Source: Simiduia litorea
GTDB taxonomy: Bacteria > Pseudomonadota > Gammaproteobacteria > Pseudomonadales > Cellvibrionaceae
Length of the DNA stretch: 64,000 bases
Assembly (NCBI RefSeq): GCF_042853465.1
Contig: NZ_AP031497.1
Location: 744,001 to 808,000 of the forward strand
Direction: 5' to 3'
Positions within the stretch are counted from its first letter, which is position 1; each line of letters begins with the position of its first letter. The position numbers and the translations under genes are program-made. Below the pieces are notes generated by a model. That model worked only from the letters and a program-made list of their open reading frames with translations, was not told the DNA's origin and searched no databases. Positions 25,014-35,700 of this stretch are shown here, piece by piece.

Positions 25014-25165
25014 TTTTGTAATTATTTTCGTGTCTTTGCGTTAGATCAACCCATTTTAAGCCTTGGGCCTAGATTTCTACCAAGTGTCGTCTGCGTCAGT
25101 AGGTTACACTGGCGTCGCTTAAGATCCGTCTTTGTAGTTTAACTTTTTGATTTAGAAGGCTTTTT

Positions 25166-26359
25166 GTGTCTGAATTACCATCCTCAAAACTGCTGTTGTT
25201 CACCGCAGCCGCGCTCGTGGCGCTGTCGCCCTTGGCGATGGACAGCTATTTACCTGCCATTCCGGCGCTGGCCGATTACTTGGGGGTGAGTGCCGGAGCC
25301 GTGAGTTGGACGGTGAGTAATTTCTTGCTGGGCTTGGCCGCTGGGCAACTCATCGGTGGCGCCATATCGGATCAGAAGGGCAGGCGCCCGGTTGTGATAC
25401 TCGGCTTAATACTATTTGCCCTAAGTTCTCTTGCGTTGGTGTTCATTGACAGCTTGTGGGCTGCTAACGGTTGGCGCTTATTGCAGGGTTTTAGTGGCGG
25501 TGTGGTGATGGTGAGTGCCATTGCCATGGTCAAAGATATTACCCCGCCCGAGCGCTTGGCTGCGCAAATTGCGCAAATCATCTTTGTGGTTATGCTCACA
25601 CCTATTATCGCGCCGATTATTGGCGCTTCCATGTTGCCCTTGGGGTGGCAGAGTATTTTTTTCTTATCTCTGCTGGCAGCCCTTTTATTGTTAGTGTTGG
25701 TTTGGGGTTGGGTGCAAGAGTCGAACGCACACATCACAGGACGGCTCTCCTTACGTGGCGCTTTGGCACAATATGGTTATGTTTTATGGTTTCAGCGCGA
25801 TGGCGTACACATCGCGCGCTGGCAGGCACTGAGTCTCAGTTGCAGCGCCCTCTTGGGATTGGTATTCGTTACGGCATCTGGGCCCATTATTATGGACGAA
25901 TATGGTTTGGCGCCGGAGCAGTTTCCCTATGCCTTTGGTGCATTTGCGGTGTCGATATTGGTGGGTAATCGCATTGGTAAATGGCTGGTGGGGCGAGTGG
26001 CAGCGCCGATTATTTTCAGACGTGGGGTGTGGTTGCAGCTTGCTGCCATTGCCACTTTGTTGGTTATTTTGTGCTTTATACATCCGCCGCTGTGGTTGGC
26101 TTTAGCGCTTATGATGGTGGCCTTTGGAACCGGTGCGGCTATTGGACCCTCCGGCGCATCGATGTTTCTCAATCTGTTAGATAAGCACTTTGGCAGCGCA
26201 ACAGCATTTGAAACCACGCTTAGGTTTAGTCTTGGCGCGTTATTGGGTAGTTTGGCTACAGCCCTTCCCATCGGCCATTTACTCGCTACAACGGTTATTA
26301 TGTTTGCGAGTTTGTTGCTCAGCCTCTGGGCTTCCCGCGTGACCCGGCGCTTTTGGTAA
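25166..26359 (+). CDS. Bcr/CflA-family MFS drug exporter
   Basis: A 397-residue major facilitator protein with 12 predicted spans. 'LAMDSYLPAIPALADYLGVS' at the N-terminus and 'GGAISDQKGRRPVVILG' (motif A) in the first half are typical of Bcr/CflA drug-proton antiporters. The GTG start at 25166 follows AGAAGG. Substrate not predictable. It is divergent from feoAB. Confidence 0.88.
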   Translation: MSELPSSKLLLFTAAALVALSPLAMDSYLPAIPALADYLGVSAGAVSWTVSNFLLGLAAGQLIGGAISDQKGRRPVVILGLILFALSSLALVFIDSLWAANGWRLLQGFSGGVVMVSAIAMVKDITPPERLAAQIAQIIFVVMLTPIIAPIIGASMLPLGWQSIFFLSLLAALLLLVLVWGWVQESNAHITGRLSLRGALAQYGYVLWFQRDGVHIARWQALSLSCSALLGLVFVTASGPIIMDEYGLAPEQFPYAFGAFAVSILVGNRIGKWLVGRVAAPIIFRRGVWLQLAAIATLLVILCFIHPPLWLALALMMVAFGTGAAIGPSGASMFLNLLDKHFGSATAFETTLRFSLGALLGSLATALPIGHLLATTVIMFASLLLSLWASRVTRRFW

Positions 26360-26442
26360 AATGTCGCTTCTTTTGTGGAGTGGTTTCTATCGAGCAAGCT
26401 TTGTCTATACTTGGAGTTCTTTGAGCTTATGGTGACAACGCA

Positions 26443-27651
26443 ATGATCAGCGCGCCAGACCACCCCTTCGAATCTGCTCGCATGGCAGCGCTAAATGCCT
26501 ATGACATTCTCGATACCAGCGACGAGGCTGCGTTTGATGAACTCGCTGAAATCGCGGGTGCAATTTGTGGTACAAGTATTTCATTAATTTGTTTTGTTGA
26601 TTGCCAGCGACAATGGTTTAAATCCCGTGTAGGTCTCGATGCAACAGAAACACCGCGCAGCGTTGCTTTTTGTTCCCATGCGATATTGCAAGAGGAGGTG
26701 TTTCAGATCCCTAACGCTCTGAAGGACGAGCGTTTTGCCGATAATCCGCTAGTAACTGGCGACCCCAATATTCGATTTTATGCGGGGGCACCGCTGGTGA
26801 CGCCCGCCGGTCTACCCATTGGTACGCTCTGTGTCATTGATAGCGAACCCAAAGAACTCAACGAGGTGCAGGCCCGAGCCTTAAAAACGTTGGCCAAACA
26901 AGTGGTGGGGCAGTTAGAGTTGCGAATTCACAACCACCGTCAGGTAAAAATTAGTGAGCGTAGAGAGAAAATTTTTTCTGTTATTGCTCACGATCTGCGA
27001 GGGCCGTTCAATAGTATTTTAGGTTTTTCTCGCACGCTATCAAAAAAGGCAGAAAATACTTCCCCTGCGCGTATCGCTGACATGGCCAATTCGATCTTGA
27101 ATTCGTCGCTTAAAGTTTACCAGTTATTGGACGAGCTATTGCAGTGGTCTCAACACCAGTTGGGCGCGTTTGAAGCGCAGCTTGGCGAGTATGGTGTGCT
27201 TGAGTTGATTGAGAGCGAAGTGGCGCTATTGCATGACCCGTTGGAATTTAAAGAGCTCAAATTGAGTGTCGAAGTCGCGTCGAATTTGAAAGTCATTGCC
27301 GATGCAACCCTGACTAAAACAGTTATCAGAAATCTACTTACCAATGCTTTTAAGTACTCGCCCAAAGGTGGCGAGGTTAAAGTTCGCGCGACGGAAGTCG
27401 ATGGCGATATTTGCGTGCAAGTGGTTGATCAAGGGGTGGGGTTATCCGAGGCGTTGAAGCAGCAGCTGTTTCGCCATAACCAAACCAGTTCACCGGGCAC
27501 GGAAGGGGATGTTGGGCACGGCATAGGCTTACACCTCTGTTATGAGTTTATGCAAATGCAGCAAGGTAAAATTTGGTGGCAGGACGTTGCTCAAGGTACA
27601 TCGATCGCTTTTAGTCTGCCCAAGGTTAGCGGATCAGAGGTGATAACCTAG
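26443..27651 (+). CDS. GAF-domain sensor histidine kinase
   Basis: A 402-residue cytoplasmic kinase. An N-terminal GAF domain (about residues 25-165, 'RSVAFCSHAILQEEVFQIP', 'FYAGAPLVTPAGLPIGTLCVID') is followed by a HisKA domain with H183 ('IAHDLRGPFN') and a HATPase domain with N box 'NLLTNAFKYS', 'DQGVG' and 'GHGIGLHLC'. No transmembrane segment and no cognate response regulator gene alongside: the next gene is an unrelated unknown. The GAF domain is of the 'C.SHAI' type common in kinases of unclear ligand. Confidence 0.88.
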   Translation: MISAPDHPFESARMAALNAYDILDTSDEAAFDELAEIAGAICGTSISLICFVDCQRQWFKSRVGLDATETPRSVAFCSHAILQEEVFQIPNALKDERFADNPLVTGDPNIRFYAGAPLVTPAGLPIGTLCVIDSEPKELNEVQARALKTLAKQVVGQLELRIHNHRQVKISERREKIFSVIAHDLRGPFNSILGFSRTLSKKAENTSPARIADMANSILNSSLKVYQLLDELLQWSQHQLGAFEAQLGEYGVLELIESEVALLHDPLEFKELKLSVEVASNLKVIADATLTKTVIRNLLTNAFKYSPKGGEVKVRATEVDGDICVQVVDQGVGLSEALKQQLFRHNQTSSPGTEGDVGHGIGLHLCYEFMQMQQGKIWWQDVAQGTSIAFSLPKVSGSEVIT

Positions 27652-27794
27652 CCCCGATTTTCCCAGTGCAGTGTATTAATGCTGGCTAATGACTTGGATG
27701 GATTGAGCTAGTCAGGCGGCCACGGTATTATAGTGCCTTCGGATGCGTTTTTAGGTCAAGGATATGGCTTGTTTACCCCTGAGGCAGATGATTC

Positions 27795-28442
27795 ATGTCC
27801 TCAGATGACTACACAAAGAGCATTAAAGCGCTGCTGTCGCGCGCGGTTAAGCCTAATCATCTCCCGCAAAAAACACTGGATGAGCACTTTGAGTTGTTTT
27901 GCCGCGTTATGGAGCGTGGTTTTGCGATTCATACCGGTTCGTCGAACCGTCTGGTTGTTGAGTACTCGCTAACCGATACGGGTTCAAATCGTCAGCTACC
28001 TAGGATTCATCCACTGGGTAATATGAGTTTTCGCCTGCCGGAAGCCTGGTTAGAGCCGAGTGACCACTTCCTTTTTTACGACCCCTCCGATGAAACAGAC
28101 TTCCCGCAGCTGGCGACCTATGACGACGCCAGTAATCGATTTGTCCAAGCTAAGTGGGAAGATCTTGTCGATCTAAATAGGTTGCATGGGCAGCAAATCT
28201 TGCCTTTGGCAAAACTCGCCTCGCTGAAAGGTTTGCACTACATAAAAGATATCGCTTGCTTGCAGTTGTTTGAGCTAAATTTCGATCGTCTTTTTGAAAC
28301 CGATACGATTTTAGCTGAGCATCTTCGCGGCGTACTCGCCGACAAAATGGGGCGTCACGTTGAGGCGTCACGTCATTGGTTGAAGGCATCGCGCAGTGAA
28401 CAAATTGCGCTGAAGTATTTAGCGAAAAAAGCCGCTAAGTAG
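27795..28442 (+). CDS. Conserved-looking protein of unknown function
   Basis: A 215-residue soluble protein without a signal peptide or membrane segment. It is rich in acidic and aromatic residues in the middle ('FYDPSDETDFPQLATYDDA') and ends with a lysine-rich helix ('LKYLAKKAAK'). I recognise no family. Codon use and length support a real gene. The ATG has GAGGCAG upstream. Its end overlaps the convergent GGDEF/EAL gene by eight bases. Confidence 0.6.
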   Translation: MSSDDYTKSIKALLSRAVKPNHLPQKTLDEHFELFCRVMERGFAIHTGSSNRLVVEYSLTDTGSNRQLPRIHPLGNMSFRLPEAWLEPSDHFLFYDPSDETDFPQLATYDDASNRFVQAKWEDLVDLNRLHGQQILPLAKLASLKGLHYIKDIACLQLFELNFDRLFETDTILAEHLRGVLADKMGRHVEASRHWLKASRSEQIALKYLAKKAAK

Positions 28443-31400
28443 CTTTGTTTTGATCTATGAGCCGTTTCTCTATAATGGCACTCGGTTCGGGTTTACCAAA
28501 CAGGTAGCCCTGCATCTCATCGCAATGTTTATCACTCAAAAAACTCTGCTGTCTATATGTCTCTACACCTTCTGCAACAATTTTCAATTTTAGGTGATGT
28601 GCCATGGCGATAATTGTAGAAGCGATGGCGGTGTCGTCAGGATCGTCAGGTATGCCATCAACGAAGGACTTGTCAATTTTTAAAACGTCCATAGGGAGAT
28701 GTTTTAATCGGCTCAAATTAGAATAGCCTGTGCCAAAGTCATCGATGGCAAGTGTGACGCCTAGGTCTTTCAATTCAACCAGCGTTTCTAGGATGTTTAT
28801 GTTTTCATCCATAATCATGCTTTCCGTTATTTCTAATTCTAAGAGCCGTGCTGGCAACTGATATTTTTCGAGCACGTTTGCGATGTTTTCAACGAGGTTT
28901 TTATCATTGAATTGCCTGGGTGATAAATTGACCGCCATGGTGACATGCGCAATGCCCTTGGCTAGCCACTGGCTGAGTTGCTGGCATGCCGTATCTAACA
29001 CCCAGTCTCCGAGCGGGGTGATAAGCCCTGATTGTTCAGCTACTGGAATAAATGTGTTTGGTGCAGTTAAGCCTCTAGTGGGGTGTTGCCAGCGAATCAG
29101 CGCTTCGAGTCCGATTATCCTACCGGTTTGGTTGTTAATGCGGGGTTGGTAGTAAAGTAAAAATTCTTGTCTCTCTATGCCTTTCCTGATTTCTTGTTCC
29201 AGAGTAATACGTTCTACCGCAGTGCGATTCATCTCCTCTGTGTAGTATTTGACATTATTGCGGCCGGTTTCTTTTGCTCGATACATGGCTGCATCGGCAT
29301 TTCTGATAAGCGTATTGGCCTCTTGCCCATCGTTCGGGTAGATGGCTACACCAATTGAGCAGGTGGCATGAAGTAGGTGGCTTTCAATCTCAAATGGTGC
29401 TGCCATTGCATCGAGTATTTTATGAGTAACCACTTCGGCTATGTTGTCTGAGCTGCCATTTAATATGACGAAAAATTCATCGCCGCCTAAGCGCGACACA
29501 GTGTCGTTGTCGCGTACACAGCGTAGTAATCTTTCGGCCGCATTTTGTAAAATATGATCTCCAATATGATGCCCTAGGCTGTCGTTAATTGTTTTAAAAG
29601 AATCCAGGTCAATAAATATAACGGCGAGTTTTTCCGAGCGCCGTTGGGCATCCGCTATTGATCTGTTTAATCTATCCATGCCCAAAGAACGGTTGGGCAA
29701 TTTGGTGAGTGAATCATAGAAAGCTAATTGCCTGATCTGCGACTCTCGCTGTTCATGAGTTATGGCTAGAGACGCAACATGCGTCGCCATGTTGATAACA
29801 CGGCGGTGCTTATCGTTGGGTCTTCGTCGTGTTGAAAAGTAAAGGGCAAAGGTACCTAGCAATTTATTTTGCGAAAAGATGGGTGTTGACCAACAGGCCC
29901 GCAAGTTATGTTTGAGTGCTAATTCTTTGTAGTCATCCCAGAGTGGGTCAGTGGCAATATCTTCCACAACAATTTGCTTTCGCAAGTAAGCCGCGGTGCC
30001 ACAGGAGCCCGCTTTTGGGCCAATACTTTCGCCATTTACAGCTGCGTTGTACTCTGTGGGTAGACTTGGCGCGGCCGCATGTAGTAGTCGATTTCCTCCG
30101 GAATCTAACAATAGTATAGACCCATGCATTTCAGGCGATAGCGCTTCAATATCGAGAATTAGCGCCTCTAAACAGACAGCTAGATCAGCGTTTCTCGCGA
30201 TCAACCCCAGAATATGATCTTGCGCCGCCAGTAGCTTTTCGTTGTAGTGTCGCTCGGTGATATCTCTCACCATGCCAATAAAGTAACGCTTGTCTTCCTG
30301 TGAGTTTTCCGCCACGCGAAGTTCCATTTTGAAAATGCTGCCGTCGCGGTGTAACCCTTCGAGCTCATTACTCTTTCCAATGATTTTCGGTTGGCCAGAG
30401 CTGAGATAATTCGCGAGATATTGGTCGTGACGGCTGTGATATGGCTCCGCCATCAGCATGTTGACATTTTTACCCACGACCTCCTCGTCTGAGTAGCCGA
30501 AAATCTCGCTGGCGGAATGGTTAAAGGTAAGTATTTTTCCTTGCTCGTTGATCGTTATAATACCGTCAATCACGCTATTGAGAATCGCCTGAGTATTTTT
30601 AACGCTGCTTTCCAGATCACTTTGGGCTTTCCTTGAATCTGATATGTCAGTATTTGTTCCATACCAAGACATGACATTGCCAGCCTTGTCCTTACTTGCC
30701 TCGGCGCGACTCATATGCCACACATAGCGACCGTCATGGGCTCTGATTCTAAACTCTGCTTGAAAGCGATCACCCGTCGTTAAGCAGTGTTGTCCGGTGG
30801 CGAAAACGAAGGATTTGTCGTCTGGATGAATATGACGAGACCATGCCCCCGCGAGTAGAGACTCCTGATCTTCGCCAAAATATTCTACGCAGCGTTTATT
30901 GACGTAAGTTAGGTTGCCTTTTGCATCCATTGTCCAGACGTGCTGTGGCATTGAGTTGGCGAGCTCTCGAAACATCGCCTCGCTTTCGGCTATCCTTTTT
31001 TCGATTGATCGTCGGTTGGAAATATCTTCGAGCGTGGCAACGATATTATTTACTTGACCAATTCTCAGTGTAGAAAACCCGATGGCCGCTGGAAATGTGG
31101 AGCCATCGCTACGTCTAGCCATCATCTCGAAACTAATTGCACTGCTACCATGTATTGTATTTTCGCTGGTACTGCACATGAGTAGATTGTTGCCCTCTTC
31201 GTTTTCACCCATGATCAGATTAAACGAGGCGTTTAGTAGTGCTTTTCGCGAGTGTCCCGTAATTTTGCAAAGTTGTTTGTTAACCGCCATAAATTTGTAG
31301 TTGGAATTGATGAACATCATGCCGCAGGGTGCGGCATCAATTAGTGCGCCGAGTTGCTCCCTTTGATCTGTCTCTAAGCTATTTTGATCTGCCTTTCTGC

Positions 31401-32358
31401 GGCGCTGAAGAAAAATTAGGGTGCTAATGAGTGCACCAAAAATTGCGAGCGTAGATGATACCGCCCACGCGGATGTTAAGCCTAATGCTGCGTAAAACTG
31501 TCGTGTAGGGAAGGCCTTAAGTTGCCAATGGCGGCCGGCCAAAGATACCTTGGTTGTATGGCTAATTATTTGGCCGCGCTTTGTTCCGAATAACCACTTT
31601 TTGGGTGGTGTAATCGCTCTGTTTTTTTTGCTGTTAAAGTTTAGACCTAACTCTGTGACTTCAACGGCTATGTGACTGCCGACATTATCAATACCGTTAA
31701 ATAAATCTTCAATAAACAAGGGCGCCACTACCCAGCCTTGGTTGACGCTTTCAGGATCTAGCCTGTAGGCAAGAACGGCAATATAGTCAGGTGAATTGTG
31801 TAAAAATATGTCCGTTGATTTAAGCGGGGGTGTTATTTGAAAGGTATTCGTTGCACTTGCCTTGTCGAAGGTTGCACGACGCTTTTCTTCCGAACCCAGA
31901 TCCAAGCCGAAGACGTCGCTGAAGATGGTTACAGGTGCTAAATATTGGGCAATGTATCTCGCGTCAGGATGAGGGTTGAATTGGCGAAACGAAAATGTGG
32001 AATTTTCCTGTAGTGCTTGTTCGATAAACGCAGATTGTTGTTCCTCTGTGACGCGTTTGACCACCCCAAAGGCACGGATGCTGGCGAACTCTGTCGGGAG
32101 GTCCCGAGATTGCATGTATTGATCGAATTTCTGTTGGTCGAAGGTTTCTGCACCGGCAACAACGGCGCCCCTCAAACCACGTAAGCCGTGTTCGACGGCA
32201 AGAAACTCAGCGCGCCACTGTTGAGCCAGCAGCTCACCCATGTGATCGAGCTTTTGGTTTACCAAGCTTTCGTTTAAATAGGCCGTGTAGATACCCCCAG
32301 AAAAACTAAGCGTAAGTGTTAGAGCACAGCATAGAAGAGTGTACTTGGTGGTAAACAT
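28435..32358 (-). CDS. CHASE-PAS-GAF-GGDEF-EAL bifunctional c-di-GMP protein
   Basis: A 1307-residue membrane protein. Residues about 8-27 form TM1, about 40-280 a periplasmic CHASE domain, and about 293-318 TM2. Then come three PAS-type domains (roughly 335-705), a GAF domain (about 720-860), a GGDEF domain with intact 'RLGGDEFF' near 958, and an EAL domain beginning 'LEALIRWQHP' near 1080 with 'DDFGTGYSNLSRL'. Both signature motifs are complete, so it may both make and break c-di-GMP. It is a single-gene unit; the 350 bases upstream hold its promoter. One of two GGDEF proteins in this window. Confidence 0.9.
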   Translation of the reverse strand: MFTTKYTLLCCALTLTLSFSGGIYTAYLNESLVNQKLDHMGELLAQQWRAEFLAVEHGLRGLRGAVVAGAETFDQQKFDQYMQSRDLPTEFASIRAFGVVKRVTEEQQSAFIEQALQENSTFSFRQFNPHPDARYIAQYLAPVTIFSDVFGLDLGSEEKRRATFDKASATNTFQITPPLKSTDIFLHNSPDYIAVLAYRLDPESVNQGWVVAPLFIEDLFNGIDNVGSHIAVEVTELGLNFNSKKNRAITPPKKWLFGTKRGQIISHTTKVSLAGRHWQLKAFPTRQFYAALGLTSAWAVSSTLAIFGALISTLIFLQRRRKADQNSLETDQREQLGALIDAAPCGMMFINSNYKFMAVNKQLCKITGHSRKALLNASFNLIMGENEEGNNLLMCSTSENTIHGSSAISFEMMARRSDGSTFPAAIGFSTLRIGQVNNIVATLEDISNRRSIEKRIAESEAMFRELANSMPQHVWTMDAKGNLTYVNKRCVEYFGEDQESLLAGAWSRHIHPDDKSFVFATGQHCLTTGDRFQAEFRIRAHDGRYVWHMSRAEASKDKAGNVMSWYGTNTDISDSRKAQSDLESSVKNTQAILNSVIDGIITINEQGKILTFNHSASEIFGYSDEEVVGKNVNMLMAEPYHSRHDQYLANYLSSGQPKIIGKSNELEGLHRDGSIFKMELRVAENSQEDKRYFIGMVRDITERHYNEKLLAAQDHILGLIARNADLAVCLEALILDIEALSPEMHGSILLLDSGGNRLLHAAAPSLPTEYNAAVNGESIGPKAGSCGTAAYLRKQIVVEDIATDPLWDDYKELALKHNLRACWSTPIFSQNKLLGTFALYFSTRRRPNDKHRRVINMATHVASLAITHEQRESQIRQLAFYDSLTKLPNRSLGMDRLNRSIADAQRRSEKLAVIFIDLDSFKTINDSLGHHIGDHILQNAAERLLRCVRDNDTVSRLGGDEFFVILNGSSDNIAEVVTHKILDAMAAPFEIESHLLHATCSIGVAIYPNDGQEANTLIRNADAAMYRAKETGRNNVKYYTEEMNRTAVERITLEQEIRKGIERQEFLLYYQPRINNQTGRIIGLEALIRWQHPTRGLTAPNTFIPVAEQSGLITPLGDWVLDTACQQLSQWLAKGIAHVTMAVNLSPRQFNDKNLVENIANVLEKYQLPARLLELEITESMIMDENINILETLVELKDLGVTLAIDDFGTGYSNLSRLKHLPMDVLKIDKSFVDGIPDDPDDTAIASTIIAMAHHLKLKIVAEGVETYRQQSFLSDKHCDEMQGYLFGKPEPSAIIEKRLIDQNKAT

Positions 32359-32708
32359 AGCTTTCCAAGGTGCATGTATTAAAAGGAACGACGGCCATGT
32401 TAGAGACTAGTTCAAAAATGCACTCTGGGTGGCATCTCGACACCTCAGTGCCTGTTGTGTGGTCGCATCAGTGGTGTGGTGGCGAGGTTCATATTCTCGT
32501 CGCTGAGACGTGGTGATAGCTTTAAATCTGTAACAAAAACATATGGTTACGTAAAATAAACTGTGGTGGGCTTATCGCTAAAGGTGTCGCGGGCGGGTTT
32601 GTTGGTTAGCTAAATTGGCGCTGCTTGGTTCGGATGAAATCAGCGCTGGAGCAGGCATCGATAGTCGCTAAGCGAGCATCGATGTCAGCCGTGGGCCAGT
32701 TCGGATGG
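32359..32708. other. Intergenic stretch upstream of the GGDEF/EAL gene
   Basis: No gene, known riboswitch or clear terminator is seen in these 350 bases. A partial hairpin GGCGAG..CTCGTCGC lies near 32480-32505. It probably contains the promoter of the leftward GGDEF/EAL gene. Confidence 0.4.
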
Positions 32709-35700
32709 TTAAACGTTTAGTTGGCAACTGTCGCCCTGTTTACTCGCTTGGGAGAGCGGGCAGCTGAAGCTCACTGAAAGCGGTATCTTGCCCTGGCTAC
32801 GATTGAAATCGCAGTGTAATTGCCAGCGATTATCCACGCATTCAAAGCGTATTTCAGCGAAGCCATCGCCGGGGTAAAAGTTCGAGTTTACCCGAATGGG
32901 TATTTCACCCGCACTGGTTTGCAGCGTTAAGTTATCGTCTTCGGCGAATTCCTCCGGTTTTGTATTCACGAAGGGAATTGGTGAGTAAAGACCTGAGCTG
33001 TGGATAGAATGAATAACGTGCGGGCCTTGTGGGTGTTGGATTTCTATCTGTGCGTGACAGGAAATATGTTCGTCGCCGGAAACGAACAGAAGGTTTGAAA
33101 TTTGCTGTTCGGCGATGAGTGTAAGTAGTGCTCGTTGCTGCATGGGGTAGCCGTCCCAGGCGTCGGATAGTGCTGACGCACCTAGGCCTGTGGTTGATCT
33201 GAGCCGTCTCGGCAAAAATATTGAACCGGTGGAAATGACCTTAGCTGCATCGCTTGGTGTCGCCTTGAGCCAATCGGTGAGCGCGCGGTATTGTTCGGTG
33301 CTCATGATTTCTGCGCTAGCGTTTAGAGTAGATCGCCCCGACCGCTCGGTGCGTGCATCGGCAAAAAAGAAGTAAATATTGTTGTGCTCAGCGGTTTGCC
33401 AAAGCGGTAGTGCTGCCAGTTGCTGTGACTGTTGGAAGTGCCAGCGCTGAGGTAGAAATACCGAATGACGCTGAAATCGCAAATAGCTTTCGCGCCCGGG
33501 CTTTACGTGTACAAAATTTCGCTGGCGGCCAGCTTCGAGATCCCAATCGTTCGCAATTTCGTGGTCGTCGGGCATCATGTAGGTGGGAAGTTGGCGCAAC
33601 ACCTGCCTTACGTCCGGTTGCCCTAGCCAAGTCTGATAGGGCTCGACATATCGGTGGTGATAAGATTGAGGGTCTAACACACCGGCGGTTGGGTCGACGT
33701 AAACTTGATCCCCTAAAAGCAGCATCAGCTGGGGCGGATGAGATTGCGCCAGGCGCTTGGCTAGGCGTTTGTAGCTGGTAAATGCCGGTTGTTGGTCCGT
33801 TAGTGTTGCAGGAAATTGGCAGGCCGCGACGACAAAAGAAAATGTGTCTGAGCTCATGGGGCGCTGGCTAATTTGACCGCACTGCCTCAGTTGGTTTGGT
33901 TGACCGATAGCGCTATTGTAAGCGGCTATAAATTGTTCATCGGTCAATAGCTTGTTGAGGTGCTGCGCCGTGATTATCTGATAGGGACTGTGTTGCGCTA
34001 CCAGCAAGTCCATTAGATTGTTCGGGTGCGGCGCTGATAGGGGTAGCGCTTGCGTTGTACATTGATGGTCGTAAATAAAAAAACTTTGCCAGATGCTGTC
34101 ACGGGTTTCGCTTGCTCGTCCTTCTAGGGTTAGCTTTAGCCATTGATGCCGCATCCCCTTGGTCGATAACAAATGAAAATGTTGGTTTAAGGTTTTATCG
34201 TTAAGTGCCCGATCAAATGGTGAGAGCGGTTCACCTGTAGCATCAACCTCAACAAAAAGTACCCAGTCAGGTCTAGATTCTGATAGCTGTGTGCCTAGCA
34301 TGATGGGCAGGTGGCCGTTAACGGCAGGGCCGAGTACTGGCCCTAAACTGGGTAGCGAAAAAGTATAGTTTTTTGGGGGCGTCGTTATTGTTTTGGTTTC
34401 TTTTCTTGTGGCTATGCTACCTGAACTTTTGTCGAAGAACTGCTCAATCCGTTTGAAAACGTCAGCGCAGCCATTGCCGATGAGCAGATCTTGGTGACCG
34501 AAGTTTGGAAATATATGGTTTTGATATTCGCCTTTTGCATGCGTCATGGCTAGTTCGAGTAGTGCTGCAGTGCCGACGTCGGCCAGTCCGCTTTTGGCGC
34601 CGTGTAAACTCAGTGTGTTGCAGAGCCAGCGACTGCGAAAGTTTTCTGGCACAGCGTACACATTCTCGCCTTCAAAGTTAGTGATTTGCTCTTGAAAGGC
34701 AAAGTGAATAGTTTGACTGAGGGTGCCCATGGAAAGCGGGCCAAAAATATCGTCGATATGTTCGAGTAGCTTGTCTGAAACATTGTCGAGAGAAAAGGCT
34801 TGGCCGTAGAGCGCGTCGATGCGGCGACGCGTTGCCGACCACTGGATACGCTTCCATGAAATGATAGGGTTTTCTCTGCTGAATTCCTGCTCGGGATAAG
34901 GTAGTACTTGCAGGGCGCGATCAAGAAGCGATTCCAGTGTTGAAGGCACATCCTTTGGCTTAAAGGAGAATGGTAGGTTGCCCATGAGATGGCGCAGGTT
35001 TTTTAGCAGATAGCCCCGGGTCATATTCATCGGGCTAAAGGAAACTCTGGGCCCAACTTGCGTGAGTACCAGATTTCGAATCCTGCTGGGCAGCTGTTTG
35101 CGCTCCTTGAAATACGGTGCGCCGGGCTCGGGGGAGGTTAAGATCGCCATACTTAACATGGCTGAGCCCATGCAGTGGGCGATGATGTCGCATTGCGTTT
35201 TTTGTGTGGTGTGTAATATATGGCTTAGCGCCAAAGGAATGTCTTGGAATGCGACATCTTCAAAGCGCCACGGCAACATGGCCGATAAAAAACCACACGA
35301 TGTTCGCAGGTCCACTAGCCAAATATCACGCTTGCGCTTGTGGAAATAACTGGCCGCACAATTAGCGATGGCGGGGTGCGCCCAGGTGGTACTAGAGGCG
35401 CTATAGCCGTGTAGCATAATTAATGGTGGCTCGTCGCTGGCGGTGTTTCTATAACGGGTTAACCGAATGTTAATCGGCAAACCATTGTCTAAAGTGGCAA
35501 CGGTTAGCTCGGTCATTTCCGGCGCGGGTAGGCCTTTTATTTTTCCTGCAAATCGCTGGGGTTGTTTTTCGCTCGATGCATCTGGCAGCCTAAAGGTGAG
35601 TAAGTGCGTGCTAATCATTAGGCGTGCAAAGTAGGCGTAGAATGAACAGAGGTCAGCGAACGCTTGTACCAAATTTTGGTGTTGGGTAATACTGACTAAG

